A DNA stretch of 5,223 nucleotides, from NCBI GenBank assembly GCA_020851855.1, contig JADZBY010000332.1:1-5223 (forward strand). Reading direction: 5' to 3'. The notes below the pieces were generated by a model. The model was not told the DNA's origin. It worked only from the letters and a program-made list of their open reading frames with translations, and made no database searches. A program made the translations under genes and the position numbers. This document shows positions 5,154 through 5,223 of the stretch, piece after piece (the first letter of the stretch is position 1; each line of letters begins with the position of its first letter). Origin of the DNA: Anaerolineae bacterium. Lineage in GTDB: Bacteria > Chloroflexota > Anaerolineae > Aggregatilineales > UBA2796.

Positions 5154-5223
5154 CCTGATGCGCTCCTCAGCCCCGTTTATGGACTTTCAGTGTTTAGAAT
5201 GGACCATTACGGCGGGCGCGTCG

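Larger units (their letters stand above)
5053..5223. repeat. Start of a tandem repeat with 126-bp period, truncated by window end
   Basis: ATGGACCTTCAG (5053-5064) recurs as ATGGACTTTCAG (5179-5190), and GGCGGGCGCGTCG (5085-5097) recurs exactly at 5211-5223. Both pairs are offset by 126 bp and the internal 32-bp spacing is the same in each unit. A GCCCCG block precedes each first anchor (5043 and 5170). The 20 bp between anchors has diverged (about 9 of 20 identical). One full unit and the first part of a second are visible; the array may continue outside. No coding frame explains it. Confidence 0.7.

Noticed and set aside
5053..5223. CRISPR array
   Set aside because: The 126-bp period, internal palindromes and diverged inter-anchor DNA do not fit 25-40 bp repeats with similar-sized unique spacers.

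Overview
The window is GC-rich bacterial DNA, roughly two-thirds G+C by eye, with tightly packed genes. The closest fit is a Chloroflexota (Anaerolineae-like) genome. That placement is an inference from base composition, the gene mix (a plant-MGD-type glycolipid synthase, a DUF3524 glycosyltransferase, an Hsp20) and the palindromic intergenic elements with CCCCTACA/TGTAGGGG arms. There is no rRNA or other marker gene to prove it.

Left part, all on the minus strand. Positions 1-638 hold a class I SAM-dependent methyltransferase whose C-terminus runs off the window. It is followed by a 239-bp gap (639-877) with a candidate methyltransferase promoter, a pair of 8-bp direct repeats one helical turn apart, a 12-bp-stem GC-rich hairpin, and a cluster of TACCG-type short repeats that runs into the end of the next gene. 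Positions 878-1369 encode an Hsp20/alpha-crystallin small heat shock protein with a very strong ribosome binding site and an upstream interrupted palindrome. Positions 1453-2562 encode a DUF3524/GT4 glycosyltransferase clearly related to animal tRNA-queuosine mannosyltransferase (GTDC1/QTMAN).

Right part, plus strand. An 87-bp divergent promoter region (2563-2649) with a perfect TATAAT box drives a two-gene operon. The first gene (2650-3891) is an M28-family zinc peptidase with all metal-binding residues and an unusual pair of hydrophobic hairpins, one of them inserted inside the catalytic domain. The second (3888-5003) is a GT28 MGDG-synthase/UgtP-type diacylglycerol glycosyltransferase. The stop and start overlap as ATGA, so the two are probably translationally coupled, which suggests a joint membrane-related role.

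From 5004 to the end I see no gene. This region holds stacked palindromes and the start of a tandem repeat with a 126-bp period that continues beyond the window.

No CRISPR array, tRNA, rRNA, transposase or obvious defence system is visible. The points most worth following are the bacterial QTMAN homologue, the membrane-embedded M28 peptidase coupled to a glycolipid synthase, and the 126-bp palindromic repeat.
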